64,000 nt of DNA from Myxococcota bacterium. GTDB lineage: Bacteria; Myxococcota_A; Polyangia; Polyangiales; Polyangiaceae. The notes beneath the pieces are model-generated. The model saw nothing but the letters and a program-made list of their open reading frames with translations, was not told the DNA's origin and made no database searches. The stretch covers positions 62,001 through 126,000 of the forward strand of contig CAUJEM010000166.1 of NCBI GenBank assembly GCA_963169915.1, given 5' to 3'. Every line of letters begins with the position of its first letter. Positions within the stretch are counted from its first letter, which is position 1. Of this stretch, positions 10,812 to 21,282 are shown in pieces. Position numbers and translations under genes: made by a program.

Positions 10812-10964
10812 TCAGCGCCGGCGTCGCGCGAGGGCCTCGGCACCCTGCACCAAGGTGGGGCGCCGCGCGCGCCGCGGGCTGCCGCTCACGAGCCAGGCGA
10901 GCAGCCCCAAGTAGAACGTCCCGAGCGCGATCAACGTCGTCCCCATCTCCGTGTACTGCTGCAT
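10812..10964 (-). CDS. Short single-pass membrane peptide (50 aa)
   Basis: This 50-codon frame lies between the giant TPR gene and the arylsulfotransferase-like gene. It begins at ATG after a strong ribosome site (GGGAGG, 5 bases upstream). The product opens MQQYTEMGTT, then has one hydrophobic helix (about residues 10-27, containing LIALGTFYLGLLAWLV), and ends in a strongly basic tail with many Arg residues. That fits a one-helix inner-membrane protein with a cytoplasmic positive end. No family is recognised. The good ribosome site and clean membrane topology make it more likely real than random. Confidence 0.55.
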   Translation of the reverse strand: MQQYTEMGTTLIALGTFYLGLLAWLVSGSPRRARRPTLVQGAEALARRRR

Positions 10965-11057
10965 CTCGACCTCCCAGGCGCGCCCTCAGCCCTAGAGGCT
11001 GGCGCGCGCTCGGGCCAAGATTCTGGAGGAACGACCGGCGAGGCCCTGCGCAGGGCC

Positions 11058-12638
11058 TCAGGGGGCGCCCACCAGGGGCTCGCCAGGCAAGCGCGTGCTG
11101 GGCATGGCGCGGTAGCTGAAGCGCGCCTGCCCCACCACCAAGGCCCAGCTCGTGTCACCCGTCTCCGGGGCGATCGCGCGGATCCGCGCCCGCGTGCCTG
11201 CCGCTGGGTCGTCCGGATCGAGGATGAAGCTGTCCAGCATGAGCCAGTGTCCGTCGGGCAGGCGGTCCACGTCACCCGCGACCGGCGACACGTAGGGGGG
11301 ATCTTGCGTGCGCGCCACGATGGTCGCCGTCATGGCCGTCTCGTCGAGGCGCAGGCCGATGGCGCGGACGGCGCCCCTCTCACCCGCGGGGAGGTGGGGG
11401 TTCTGGAAGGCGTTGTCGTAGAGGAGCAGTGTTCCATCCGGCTGAAATTCCGGCGCGTGCTGGTGGTAAAACCACTGCTCCGACGCGCCGAGGAGCTGGA
11501 AATCTCCCTCGTCACCCAGCCGCCAGCGGACGTTCCCGGTCGCGCGCTCGATGCCGACGACCCAGTCTTGGTGGCGGAGGCTCATCACCACGAGGCCATC
11601 GCTCTCTCGGTAGCTGAGCCCGTTGGCGTGGGTCCAGTCCTTCGCCGTGACCTCCTGCCCACCGGCTCCGGGCAGCTTCACCTGCTGGTCGAAGTCGGCG
11701 CGCTTACGCCCTGGATCCAGGTGGTCGAAGCTGTCCCAGCTCCAATGCACCGTGCCCGCGGCGTCGAACTCGACGATGGCGTCGGAGGCGATGACCGTCG
11801 GGGCCGTGTCCGGCGGGTAGACGTGCTCGTGGAGCTGCCAGCCGAGCGCCATGAAGCGTCCGTTGGGCAGCTCGATGAGCTCATGGTGGACCTCGGCGAC
11901 GCCGAGCTGCTCGGACGTGAGCTTGACCTGCTCGCGCCCGAGCTCATCCACGATGTAAAACGCGCCCTCCTGCACGAAGGCCACCGAGCCGTCCGCCAGG
12001 ATTCTGGGCGCCGTGGGCGTGTGCGGGGAGGGGTTGAAGGTCTTGACCCGCCCGGGCCGTGGGAGGTAGGCGCGCGTGGTGCCCGCGCGATCCACCGCGT
12101 AGATGCCGGCGTCTTCGAGCTTGCCGCTCGACTGGTAGTCGAACCAGGTGAAGGGCTGCGAGAGATCTTTGGTGCCCTGGACTTGCCAGGAGCCGACGAA
12201 GTAGGGCGCCGGCGGGAGCGCCGTGAAGTCCACCATGGCCTGGTCGCTGCGGCCGTCCTCGAGCGTGACGTCGAGCGTGACCGTGTGAGCGCTCTCCGGC
12301 TGGACACCCCGCAGCCTCACGGTGACGCGCTCCGCGCTCCCCGGTTGGAGCTGGCGCGCGCGCACGCCGGGATCCTCCTCGGATACCGCCGAGACGTGCC
12401 CGGGGCCGTCGAGCTCGAGCTCGATGTCCACCACCATGGGCTGCTCTGGATGGGTCACGACCTTGGGGAGCGCGCGGAGCACCTGCCCGCCCTGCCCCGC
12501 GGAGCCGCCCTGCCCTCCTTGGGTCCCGTCGTCCGAGGAGCAGCCCCCGAGCGCCGCGAGCAGCCCCATGAGCCCAAGCGCCCTCCAGCGCGACCCAGTT
12601 ACCGCGAGCGATTGCACCCTCCAAGGATAGCCTGTCAT
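11058..12638 (-). CDS. Arylsulfotransferase-like lipoprotein (ASST family)
   Basis: The product (526 aa from the chosen ATG) has an N-terminal signal with a lipobox (LAALGGC, Cys33) and a Ser/Gly-rich linker, so it is probably anchored in an outer or inner membrane leaflet facing the periplasm. An N-terminal beta domain (to about residue 150) is followed by a propeller-like region with marks of the arylsulfate sulfotransferase family: VHHELIELPNG, DWTHANGLSY, LVVMSLRHQDWVVGI and YHQHAPEFQPDG. These are the conserved His-containing blade motifs. Such enzymes move sulfate between phenolic compounds, but many members are uncharacterised, so the substrate is unknown. The longer frame would start 20 codons upstream, inside the divergent gene. 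The chosen ATG overlaps the ATG of that divergent gene. Confidence 0.8.
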   Translation of the reverse strand: MTGYPWRVQSLAVTGSRWRALGLMGLLAALGGCSSDDGTQGGQGGSAGQGGQVLRALPKVVTHPEQPMVVDIELELDGPGHVSAVSEEDPGVRARQLQPGSAERVTVRLRGVQPESAHTVTLDVTLEDGRSDQAMVDFTALPPAPYFVGSWQVQGTKDLSQPFTWFDYQSSGKLEDAGIYAVDRAGTTRAYLPRPGRVKTFNPSPHTPTAPRILADGSVAFVQEGAFYIVDELGREQVKLTSEQLGVAEVHHELIELPNGRFMALGWQLHEHVYPPDTAPTVIASDAIVEFDAAGTVHWSWDSFDHLDPGRKRADFDQQVKLPGAGGQEVTAKDWTHANGLSYRESDGLVVMSLRHQDWVVGIERATGNVRWRLGDEGDFQLLGASEQWFYHQHAPEFQPDGTLLLYDNAFQNPHLPAGERGAVRAIGLRLDETAMTATIVARTQDPPYVSPVAGDVDRLPDGHWLMLDSFILDPDDPAAGTRARIRAIAPETGDTSWALVVGQARFSYRAMPSTRLPGEPLVGAP

Positions 12639-13098
12639 GGTAGCCTTGTCTGCCGTGACCGAGGCCCCCTCTCCCAGCCCGCCCGATGACGAGCTCACCC
12701 TCTTCGAGGGTCATCCAGCGCTGGTGCCCAGCGTTGGGCTGCTGCTGCTGAGCCTCGTCACGCTCGGCCTCGCGCTGCCGTGGCTTTGGCTCCGAAGTAG
12801 GAGTGTTCACTACAAGGTCACCACCCAGCGCCTCCTCGTCGACCGAGGCCTCCTCGGAAAGAAGATGGAGCAGATCGATCTCTACCGCGTCCTTGACTAC
12901 GCGGTGGAGCGGCCCCTCGGGCAACGCCTGATGGGGACGGGCAACCTCGTCTTGGTCTCGCAAGACAAGACGCTCCCGGAGATCCGCCTCGACGGGCTGA
13001 AGACGGACGTCATGGCCCTGTACGAGACCGTCCGCAAGGCGACGGAGGTCGAGAAGCGCCGCCGCGGCGTGCGCGTGCTCGACGCCGAGCTGAACTAG
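12637..13098 (+). CDS. Bacterial PH-domain (bPH2/YdbS-like) membrane protein
   Basis: The 153-residue product has one hydrophobic stretch (about residues 32-52), then a bPH2-like beta domain with typical strings such as HYKVTTQRLLVDRGLLGKK and MEQIDLYRVLDYAVERP. Proteins with this fold are membrane-linked and poorly understood in bacteria. Its ATG (12637) shares two bases with the start of the divergent arylsulfotransferase-like gene. An in-frame GTG at 12655 is an alternative start that would remove this overlap. It stands alone, about 120 bases before citrate synthase. Confidence 0.75.
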   Translation: MVALSAVTEAPSPSPPDDELTLFEGHPALVPSVGLLLLSLVTLGLALPWLWLRSRSVHYKVTTQRLLVDRGLLGKKMEQIDLYRVLDYAVERPLGQRLMGTGNLVLVSQDKTLPEIRLDGLKTDVMALYETVRKATEVEKRRRGVRVLDAELN

Positions 13099-13217
13099 GC
13101 CCGAGCGCGGGCACCACGCGAGCGGAAACGCGCATTCTTTTCAGCGAATTTCCCTAATCTTTCGCGTGCTTCCCAGTTGAAGTCTGCTACGCTTGCGCTC
13201 CTCGAATGAGAGGAAGC

Positions 13218-14492
13218 ATGACCCAAGCGACATTAGTTTACGACGGCAAGGAATTTCCGCTCGAGGTCATCGAAGGAACGGAAGGCGAGCGCGCCATCGA
13301 CGTGCAGAAGCTGCGCGCGCAGACCGGGCTCGTCACCTTCGACCCAGCGTACGGCAACACGGGCTCCTGCAAGAGCGCCATCACCTTCATCGACGGTGAG
13401 AAGGGCATCTTGCGCTACCGCGGCTACCCCATCGACGAGGTCGCGACGCGCGCGCGCTTCACCGAGGTCTGCTGGATGCTCATCTACGGGCGCCGGCCGG
13501 AGCTCCAAGAGCTGAAGGATTTCCGCGAGAAGCTCACGCGGCACACCCTCATCCACGAGGACATGAAGAAGTTCTATGAGGGCTACCCTGCCGGGGCGCA
13601 CCCCATGGCGATCATGGCGGCCATGTTCTCGGCGCTGCAGACCTTCTACCCGGATGACGGGGACGTCGATCAGAACATCGTCCGCGTGCTCGCCAAATCC
13701 AAGACGCTGGCGGCCTTCGCCTACAAGAAGTCCATCGGGCAGCCGTTCATCTACCCGAAGAACGACCTGTCGTGGCCGGCCAACTTCCTGCGCATGATGT
13801 TCGCGGTTCCCGCGGAGGAGTACGAGGTCCCCAGGGAGGTCGAGGACGCCCTCAACCTCCTGCTCATCCTCCACGCCGATCACGAGCAGAACTGCTCCAC
13901 CTCCACCATGCGCATGGTCGGCTCGAGCGAGGCCAACCTCTTCGCGTCCATCTCCGCGGCCATCTGCGCGCTCTGGGGGCCCCGCCACGGCGGCGCCAAC
14001 GAGCAGGTCATCAACATGCTGGAGCAGATCCAGGCCTCGGGCAGCAACTGCCAGAAGTTCATCGACGAGGTGAAGGACGGCAAGAGCGGGATCAAGCTCA
14101 TGGGCTTCGGCCACCGGGTCTACAAGAACTTCGACCCGCGCTCCCGGGTGCTCAAGGACGCCGCGGACCGCATCCTCGGCAAGCTGGGCATCAACGACCC
14201 CATGCTGGAGCTCGCCAAGAAGATCGAGGAGACAGCGCTCAGCGACGAGTACTTCGTCAAGCGCAAGCTCTACCCGAACGTCGACTTTTACAGCGGCATC
14301 ATCTATCGCGCCATGGGCATCCCCAGCTCGATGTTCACCGTCATGTTCGTCCTCGGGCGCCTGCCCGGCTGGATCGCTCAGTGGAAAGAGCAGCGCGACG
14401 AGGAGGGCGGGTACCGCATCCACCGGCCCCGTCAGATCTACGTCGGTGAGACGCTCCGCCCCTTCGAAGATCTGAACACGAAGAACCTCTGA
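13218..14492 (+). CDS. gltA: Citrate synthase
   Basis: This enzyme condenses oxaloacetate and acetyl-CoA to citrate as the entry step of the TCA cycle in the cytoplasm. The 424-residue product is the usual length for the type II, Gram-negative form. It carries the catalytic blocks: His in LHADHEQNCSTST, His in GFGHRVYKNFDPR, and Asp in NVDFYSG. The chosen ATG is preceded by AGAGGA at good spacing; a frame-opening ATG four codons upstream has no better site. The gene is transcribed alone. The roughly 100 bases before it are unusually AT-rich for this window and probably hold the promoter. A strong hairpin follows the stop. Confidence 0.97.
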   Translation: MTQATLVYDGKEFPLEVIEGTEGERAIDVQKLRAQTGLVTFDPAYGNTGSCKSAITFIDGEKGILRYRGYPIDEVATRARFTEVCWMLIYGRRPELQELKDFREKLTRHTLIHEDMKKFYEGYPAGAHPMAIMAAMFSALQTFYPDDGDVDQNIVRVLAKSKTLAAFAYKKSIGQPFIYPKNDLSWPANFLRMMFAVPAEEYEVPREVEDALNLLLILHADHEQNCSTSTMRMVGSSEANLFASISAAICALWGPRHGGANEQVINMLEQIQASGSNCQKFIDEVKDGKSGIKLMGFGHRVYKNFDPRSRVLKDAADRILGKLGINDPMLELAKKIEETALSDEYFVKRKLYPNVDFYSGIIYRAMGIPSSMFTVMFVLGRLPGWIAQWKEQRDEEGGYRIHRPRQIYVGETLRPFEDLNTKNL

Positions 14493-14520
14493 GTCACCGC
14501 GCTGTCTGAGCGCCCTGGAT

Positions 14521-14551
14521 CTCGACGGGCCGGAGCACTCCGGCCCTCGAG
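14521..14551. terminator. Strong hairpin between gltA and the OmpA gene
   Basis: A near-perfect inverted repeat lies 29 bases after the citrate synthase stop. CTCGA and TCGAG form the base, then after one unpaired C the arms GGGCCGGAG and CTCCGGCCC pair around a tiny loop. There is no T-tract on either side. It sits between convergent genes, so it may stop transcription from both, perhaps together with Rho. Confidence 0.6.
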
Positions 14552-14695
14552 GTCGCGTCGTCTGGCGAGGGCGCGCAGGGCGAGCCGCGGGCAGCCCCGG
14601 CCACGGTCGCGCGAGTCGTCACGCGCCCCGGCCGAGGGAGGCCACGAGTCCTCCCTCGGCGCGCGCGTGGGCTGCCGCCTGCGAGCGGCGCGCGC

Positions 14696-16003
14696 TCACT
14701 GCATCTTGAACTCGATCCGACGATTCTTCGCTTGCCCCGCGGGCGTGTCGTTTCCAGCCACGGGCTGGTCCGGACCCATGCCCTTCACGTCGATCCGCTC
14801 TGCCGCGATCCCCTTCTTGATGAAGTAGTCGCGGACGGCCGTCGCACGCGCCTCCGAGAGCTTCACGTTCGCGTCGTGATCTCCGACGTTGTCCGTGTGC
14901 CCCGTGATGAGCACCCTCAGCTCCCCGTACTCCTTGAGGACCGCGACGGCTTGATCCAGCGTCGCGAAGGAGCGCGGAGTGATGGTGGCCTTGCCGGTGG
15001 CAAACTGGATCCCCTCCACGGCGCCCGTGAACTTCTTCACCTTCTCGGGGACGGTGTCCGGGCAGCCGTCCTCGTCCTGGTAGTTGTTGACGGTCTCCGG
15101 CTCCTCCGGGCACTTGTCTTGAGGGAGCGGGATGCCGTCCTTGTCGGCGTCGAGATCCGGGCAGCCGTCCGGGGCCACCCCCGCCTGCTCCGGGCACTTG
15201 TCCTCCGGCAGCGGCACCCCGTCCTTGTCCGGATCGAGATCCGGGCAGCCGTCCGGGGCGACGCCCGCCTCCGTCGGGCACCGGTCTTGGTCGTCCGCGA
15301 AGCCGTCGCGGTCGCCGTCCGCCGGCTTGCTCCGACCTCCGAGATCGAAGGTGAAGCTGAGGCCGAGCAGCGCCTCGGGGTGGTGCGTCAGGCTGCCGTC
15401 TGCGGCGCCATTTTTCTGCGTGAGGTTGTCGCGCAGGTCTAGCCTCAGCCCGACAAAGTCGTCGAGGCGCAGCTTCGCGCCGAGGCCGAAGTGGAGCAGC
15501 GGATCACTGTCCGTTCCCATCGCGTCCGAGTCCCCGCCCATGCGCCCTCCGCCCACCAAGAGGAAGGGCGTCAGCGCGCCGAACGAGTGCTGGAGCACCC
15601 CGTGGGCACGCAGCGCGTACAGACCGGCCGAGCGCGCGTCGGCGGTGGACGTCGGCATCGCGCCCGCTTCGAGCTCCGCGCCCAGAAACCCCCATGGGTA
15701 GATCCCGAACCGCGCCCCGAGCTCGGGCGCGAGCTTCTTGAAGCGCTGGTGCGGGAGCGCCTCCTGCTGAAAATTGTGATCTTCCGAGGGGAGCAGCGCG
15801 CCGCCGAAGAGCCCGATCTCGAGCGCAGCGCCGCCGCTCGCCGCTGGCCCTCCAGCGCTGGCGTCGCCCTGCGTCTGCACGCCACCTTCCCCGAACGCCA
15901 GCGAGCCCTGCGCGCCAGCGCCGCCGTCCGCCAACACACCACCGCTCGTCAACACACCGGCCAGGAGGGTGGCGACCCCCGTCGTTCGCTTCAACTTCAT
16001 CAT
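14696..16003 (-). CDS. OmpA-family outer-membrane protein with thrombospondin type 3-like repeats
   Basis: The 435-residue product starts with a signal peptide (MMKLKRTTGVATLLAGVL..., cleaved near residue 26). Next comes a beta-barrel-like domain (about residues 60-230) with alternating aromatic and Gly residues. Asp-rich repeats of the thrombospondin type 3 kind follow (DGDRDGFADDQDRCP and two 28-residue copies), which usually bind calcium. The C-terminal OmpA domain (about 325-435) has FATGKATITPRS and LITGHTDNVGDHDANVKLSEARA and binds peptidoglycan. This architecture ties the outer membrane to the cell wall. The chosen ATG follows AAGGAAG at good spacing; an upstream in-frame ATG gives an unlikely basic extension. 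Confidence 0.92.
   Translation of the reverse strand: MMKLKRTTGVATLLAGVLTSGGVLADGGAGAQGSLAFGEGGVQTQGDASAGGPAASGGAALEIGLFGGALLPSEDHNFQQEALPHQRFKKLAPELGARFGIYPWGFLGAELEAGAMPTSTADARSAGLYALRAHGVLQHSFGALTPFLLVGGGRMGGDSDAMGTDSDPLLHFGLGAKLRLDDFVGLRLDLRDNLTQKNGAADGSLTHHPEALLGLSFTFDLGGRSKPADGDRDGFADDQDRCPTEAGVAPDGCPDLDPDKDGVPLPEDKCPEQAGVAPDGCPDLDADKDGIPLPQDKCPEEPETVNNYQDEDGCPDTVPEKVKKFTGAVEGIQFATGKATITPRSFATLDQAVAVLKEYGELRVLITGHTDNVGDHDANVKLSEARATAVRDYFIKKGIAAERIDVKGMGPDQPVAGNDTPAGQAKNRRIEFKMQ
15113..15280 (-). repeat. Two tandem 84-bp units coding Asp-rich TSP3-like repeats
   Basis: Two adjacent 84-base units each encode 28 residues that begin CPTEAGVAPDGCPDLDPDKD in the first unit and CPEQAGVAPDGCPDLDADKD in the second. 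They differ at a few positions only. They lie inside the OmpA-family gene and look like a recent internal duplication of the calcium-binding linker. Confidence 0.85.
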
Positions 16004-16224
16004 CCGCTTCCTTCGGCTAAGTGAGGCTCTGTCGCTCGCTGGGGTCCGGCGCATGAGACGCGCGGGGCCTCGCGAGCTTGCTGCGCCACGCTAAGCCAAC
16101 CTCGGGAATTGTCGATAGGCCAAGCGCCGCGGCTCGGCGCCTCGCGACGGTGGGCCAGCGCCTGTCGGCGCCCCCACCCGCGCCCAGCGGGCGCTGGACA
16201 CCAGCGAGGCTGGTCACTTTTGTC

Positions 16225-16255
16225 TTGCTGACTTCCGGGTTGATTGTGCTAGGAA
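16225..16255 (+). promoter_or_regulatory. Possible promoter of tRNA-Asp
   Basis: TTGCTG at 16225-16230 and TAGGAA at 16250-16255 resemble -35 and -10 boxes. They lie 17 bases before the tRNA, but the spacing of 19 bases is long. This is judged by eye only. Confidence 0.3.
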
Positions 16256-16271
16256 GCGTGGCCACCGCTTC

Positions 16272-16349
<78 letters not shown>

Positions 16350-16432
16350 CATCACCCCCTCCGCCGCTCGAGCCCAGCCAGGGTTGCCGCGCGGAGGTCG
16401 CCAGCTCCACCCAGCGCGCGCACGGCGCCCGC

Positions 16433-16468
16433 GGTCGACGCCGCTGCCGTGTGGCAGCGACGTCGACC
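16433..16468. terminator. Long hairpin between tRNA-Asp and tRNA-Val
   Basis: Arms GGTCGACG-C-CGCTGCC and GGCAGCG-A-CGTCGACC pair over 15 base pairs with one mismatch and a GTGT loop. It begins five bases after the 3' end of tRNA-Val (minus strand) and lies downstream of tRNA-Asp. It is well placed to end both transcripts, although no T-tract is present. Confidence 0.55.
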
Positions 16469-16472
16469 GGGG

Positions 16473-16544
16473 TGGGCGGAGAGGGTTTCGAACCCCCGAC
16501 ATCCGGTGTGTAAAACCAGCGCTCTACCCCTGAGCTATCCGCCC
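16473..16544 (-). tRNA. tRNA-Val (TAC)
   Basis: On the minus strand the acceptor stem is GGGCGGA paired with TCCGCCC, the D-arm is GCTCAGGGGTAGAGC, and the anticodon stem CTGGT/ACCGG encloses TTTACAC, giving anticodon TAC. The T-loop is TTCGAAA and the discriminator is A. CCA is not encoded. It is convergent with tRNA-Asp. Confidence 0.96.
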
Positions 16545-16588
16545 GGTGACGGCGTCGTAGCACGCCGCCAAGAGAGATGATCGTCCCC

Positions 16589-19072
16589 TCAGCTCGCGCC
16601 CGTGCGCTCCCCTGCGCCCTCGGTGACGGTGGAGCGCGCCGCTGGGGGCATGGGCGGCCCTTCGACGAGCTCCCCTTTGCGGTACTCCAAGGTGAGCCGG
16701 CGCTCGCCGAACATCTTCGCTGGCTCCTCCAGGACGAGCGCCTCGCGAAGCACGTCGTCCATGTGGTCCACTAGCACGACGCGGAGCGCCCTCAGCACCC
16801 TGCGCGGCACCTCGCGCAGGTCTTTGCGGTTGTCCTTCGGGACGAGCACCGTCTCTATCCCCTGCCGGTGCGCAGCGAGGAGCTTCTCCTTCAGCCCGCC
16901 GATGGGCATCACGCGGCCGCGCAGGGTGATCTCCCCCGTCATGGCGACGTCGTGTCGCACCGGGATCTTCGTGAGGGCGCTCGCGATGCTGGTGGCCGTG
17001 GTCACGCCAGCGCTGGGACCGTCTTTGCGTTCGTAGCTGGGGAAGTGCACGTGGATGTCGACCTTCTGGTAGAAATCAGCGTCGAGCTGGAGCGCCTCCG
17101 AGCGTGAGCGGATGTAGCTCATCGCGGCCTGCGCGCTCTCCTCCATGCCCTTCTCCAGCCGTCCGGTGATGACCAGCTTGCCGTTGCCGGGGACCACCGA
17201 GGCCTCGCAGTCCAGCACGCCCCCGCCGCCGTCGTAGCTAGAGTAATAGAGGCCATGGGTCAGGCCGACCAGATCGGCCTTCTCCGCGCCGTCCACGCGA
17301 TACTTCGGGATCCCCAGGTAACCCGGGACGTCCTTGCCTTGGATGACGATGGCCTGCTCGGCGCCCTTCTTGACGACCTCCAGCGCCACCTTCCGGCACA
17401 AGCTGGCGATCTGCCGCTCGAGCGAGCGAACGCCAGGCTCGAAGGTGTAGTGGTGGATGATGGTGCGCAGGGCATTGTCCGTGACCTCCACGCCAACCTC
17501 CTTGATGCCGCACGCCTCCTTCTGACGGGGCACCAGGTACTTCTGGGCGATGTTGAGCTTCTCGTACTCCGTGTACGACGACAGCTCGATGATCTCCATG
17601 CGGTCTTGGAGCGGGAGCGGGATCCCCGACAGCGAGTTGGCCGTCGTCAGGAACATGACCTTCGAAAGATCATAGTCCATGTCCAGGTAGTGATCGTTGA
17701 AGCTGTGGTTCTGCTCCGGGTCCAGCACCTCGAGCAGCGCCGACGCGGGATCCCCTCGGAAATCCGTGCTCATCTTGTCGATCTCGTCCAGCAGGAACAG
17801 CGGGTTGTCCGTCCCGGCCTTCTTGAGGCTCTGGATGATCTTCCCGGGCAGCGCGCCGATGTACGTGCGCCGGTGGCCGCGCACCTCGGCTTCGTCCCGC
17901 ACGCCGCCGAGCGAGAGGCGCACGAATTTCCTGCCCGTCGCCCGCGCGATGCTCCGCGCGATGCTCGTCTTGCCGACGCCCGGCGGCCCGACGAAGCACA
18001 AGATGGGGCCCTTGAGCTGCTGCGTGAGTGCTTGCACCGCCAGGTACTCCACCACGCGCTCCTTGCACTTTTTCAGCCCGTAGTGGTCCTCGTCGAGGAT
18101 GGCCTCCGCCTCGGACAAATCAAAGCGCTCTTCGCTCTTCTCCCCCCACGGCAGGCTGAGCACCCAGTCCACGTAGTTGCGGACCACCGTGGCCTCCGCG
18201 CTGGTGGGGTGCATCATCTTGAGCTTCTTCAGCTCCTTGCGCACCTTGCCCAGCGCCTCCTCGGAGAGCTGCTTCTGCTTGAGCTTGTCCTCCAGCTCCT
18301 GCAGCTCGTTCTTCAGCTCATCCTTCTCGCCGCCACCCAGCTCCTTCTGGATGGCCTGCATCTGCTCGTTGAGGTAGTACTCCTTCTGCGTCTTCTCCAT
18401 CTGCTTCTTGACGCGAGAGCGGATCTTCTTTTCTACCTGCAAGATCTCGATCTCCGCCTGCATCAGCTCGTAGAGCTTCTCCAGGCGCGCCTTGGCGTCC
18501 GCGGTCTCCAGTAGCGCTTGACGATCCGTCAGCTTGATGGTGGGGAGGTTGGCGGCGATGGTGTCCGCGAGCTTCGACGCGTCGTCGATGCTCTGGACCG
18601 TCATCAGCACCTCCGGCTGCACCTTCTTGTTCAGCTTGACGTAGACCTCGAAGGTGCTCTGCACGCTGCGGATGAGCGCCTCCACCTCCACCCCCGGGGG
18701 CGCGCTGCCGGCGACCTCCTCCACCTCCACCAAGAAGTACTCACGGCCCTCCACCCAGCGCGTGACCTGCGCCCGCTGCCGTCCCTCCACGAGCACCTTG
18801 ACGGTGCCATCCGCCAGCCGGAGGAGCTGAACGATGACCCCGACCGTGCCATACGGGAAGATGTCCTCCGAGGAGGGCTCGTTGGTCTTGGCGCTGCGCT
18901 GCGCTGCGAGAAATATCTCCTTCCCGTCCGCCATGGCCGCCTCCAGCGCGGCGATGCTCCGCTCCCGGCCGACGAACAGCTGCGACACCATGTGGGGAAA
19001 CACGATGATGTCTCGGAGCGGGAGGGCGGGCAGTTGGCGCTTCTTCGCGGCGTCGTCGTTCTTGAAGAACAT
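16589..19072 (-). CDS. lon: ATP-dependent Lon protease
   Basis: Lon degrades damaged and regulatory proteins in the cytoplasm. The 827-residue product has the N-terminal substrate domain ([16 protein letters not shown], residues about 14-29), a long charged coiled region, the AAA module (Walker [10 protein letters not shown] near residue 362; Walker [12 protein letters not shown]) and the C-terminal protease. The protease has the catalytic Ser in KDGPSAGVT (near 685) and the Lys in [14 protein letters not shown] (near 728). The ATG chosen (MFFKND) has AGGAAG upstream; another in-frame start eight codons earlier is possible. It lies 88 bases after clpX on the same strand and ends a tig-clpP-clpX-lon block. 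The last 30 or so residues are a Pro/Ser/Thr-rich tail beyond the usual end. Confidence 0.97.
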   Translation of the reverse strand: MFFKNDDAAKKRQLPALPLRDIIVFPHMVSQLFVGRERSIAALEAAMADGKEIFLAAQRSAKTNEPSSEDIFPYGTVGVIVQLLRLADGTVKVLVEGRQRAQVTRWVEGREYFLVEVEEVAGSAPPGVEVEALIRSVQSTFEVYVKLNKKVQPEVLMTVQSIDDASKLADTIAANLPTIKLTDRQALLETADAKARLEKLYELMQAEIEILQVEKKIRSRVKKQMEKTQKEYYLNEQMQAIQKELGGGEKDELKNELQELEDKLKQKQLSEEALGKVRKELKKLKMMHPTSAEATVVRNYVDWVLSLPWGEKSEERFDLSEAEAILDEDHYGLKKCKERVVEYLAVQALTQQLKGPILCFVGPPGVGKTSIARSIARATGRKFVRLSLGGVRDEAEVRGHRRTYIGALPGKIIQSLKKAGTDNPLFLLDEIDKMSTDFRGDPASALLEVLDPEQNHSFNDHYLDMDYDLSKVMFLTTANSLSGIPLPLQDRMEIIELSSYTEYEKLNIAQKYLVPRQKEACGIKEVGVEVTDNALRTIIHHYTFEPGVRSLERQIASLCRKVALEVVKKGAEQAIVIQGKDVPGYLGIPKYRVDGAEKADLVGLTHGLYYSSYDGGGGVLDCEASVVPGNGKLVITGRLEKGMEESAQAAMSYIRSRSEALQLDADFYQKVDIHVHFPSYERKDGPSAGVTTATSIASALTKIPVRHDVAMTGEITLRGRVMPIGGLKEKLLAAHRQGIETVLVPKDNRKDLREVPRRVLRALRVVLVDHMDDVLREALVLEEPAKMFGERRLTLEYRKGELVEGPPMPPAARSTVTEGAGERTGAS

Positions 19073-19160
19073 GGAAAGACTTCCTGGGGAGTGCACGACC
19101 TACCCCAGGGACAGGCCTTGCCGTTGACGTGACGGGGTCCGCTGAGGGCTGGCCCGGCGC

Positions 19161-20417
<1,257 letters not shown>

Positions 20418-20574
20418 TACGTGACTCCTAGCTGCCCCCCCTCGGGGCGCGGTGACATGGGTGTACTTCGCTCCAGTCTAGGTCGCAGCGCTGGGAGCGG
20501 CAAGGACCCGGCAGCCGGCCCCGGCGCTGGCCAGAACACGAGCGCACGGCGGATCACAGCGCCTCCAGCGCCGT

Positions 20575-20599
20575 GACGCCAGCCCTCCGCTGAGGCGTC
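20575..20599. terminator. Hairpin directly after clpP
   Basis: GACGCC-AGC and GCT-GA-GGCGTC pair immediately after the clpP stop (minus strand), around a five-base loop. There is no T-tract. It could weaken read-through from clpP into clpX or protect the clpP mRNA end. The remaining clpP-clpX spacer holds no obvious gene. Confidence 0.35.
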
Positions 20600-21271
20600 T
20601 CAGGACTTCTTCTTCGGCTGGAGCACCTCGTCGATGAGGCCGTAGTCCTTGGCCTCCTGTGCTCCCAGGAAGAAGTCACGGTCGATGTCGCGCAGGATGT
20701 CCTCACGGCTCTTGCTCGTGGACTGAGCGAGGATGTCCGTGATGACGTCCTTCATGTGGCGGATCTCCCTCGCCTGGATCTCGATGTCCGTCGCCTGGCC
20801 TCGCGCGCCGCCCAGCGGCTGGTGGATCATCATCCGAGCGTTGGGGAGCGCGAAGCGGCGCCCCTTCTGCCCCGCGGCCAGCAGCACCGCCCCCATGCTC
20901 GCCGCCTGCCCGATGCACATGGTGCTCACGGCGCAGCGCACGTACTGCATGGTGTCGTAGATGGCCAGCCCCGCCGTCACCACGCCCCCGGGGGAGTTGA
21001 CGTACAGCTGGATGTCCTTGTCCGGATCTTCGCTCTCCAGAAAGAGAAACTGCGCGATGATGATGTTGGCGACGTCGTCGTCCACTCCGCTGCCGAGAAA
21101 GACGATACGGTCCTTCAAGAGCCGGCTGAAGATGTCCCAAGTGCGCTCACCGCGGTGCGTCGTCTCCACCACGTGCGGATAAATGATCCCGCTCGCGGCC
21201 CGGAGCTGGTCTGGGTGGCGCTCGAGCAGCTCGAGGGCCTGGGCGCGGGTCTGCGGTCGCTGGCTGGTCAT
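20600..21271 (-). CDS. clpP: ClpP, serine peptidase subunit of Clp proteases
   Basis: The 223-residue product has the complete catalytic triad: Ser125 in [10 protein letters not shown], His150 in MMIHQPLGG, and an Asp at about 199 in [15 protein letters not shown]. It assembles as two heptameric rings and works with ClpX, whose gene is next downstream. The N-terminal 25 residues (Gln/Arg-rich) are longer than the mature enzyme and probably a cleaved propeptide. It lies 11 bases downstream of the trigger factor gene on the same strand, the arrangement found in many bacteria. Confidence 0.97.
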   Translation of the reverse strand: MTSQRPQTRAQALELLERHPDQLRAASGIIYPHVVETTHRGERTWDIFSRLLKDRIVFLGSGVDDDVANIIIAQFLFLESEDPDKDIQLYVNSPGGVVTAGLAIYDTMQYVRCAVSTMCIGQAASMGAVLLAAGQKGRRFALPNARMMIHQPLGGARGQATDIEIQAREIRHMKDVITDILAQSTSKSREDILRDIDRDFFLGAQEAKDYGLIDEVLQPKKKS

Positions 21272-21282
21272 CTAGGCTCCCT

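Noticed and set aside
17255-18514. 419-codon open frame opposite lon
   Set aside because: Leu/Val/Arg-rich shadow of the Lon reading frame; no motif or ribosome site.
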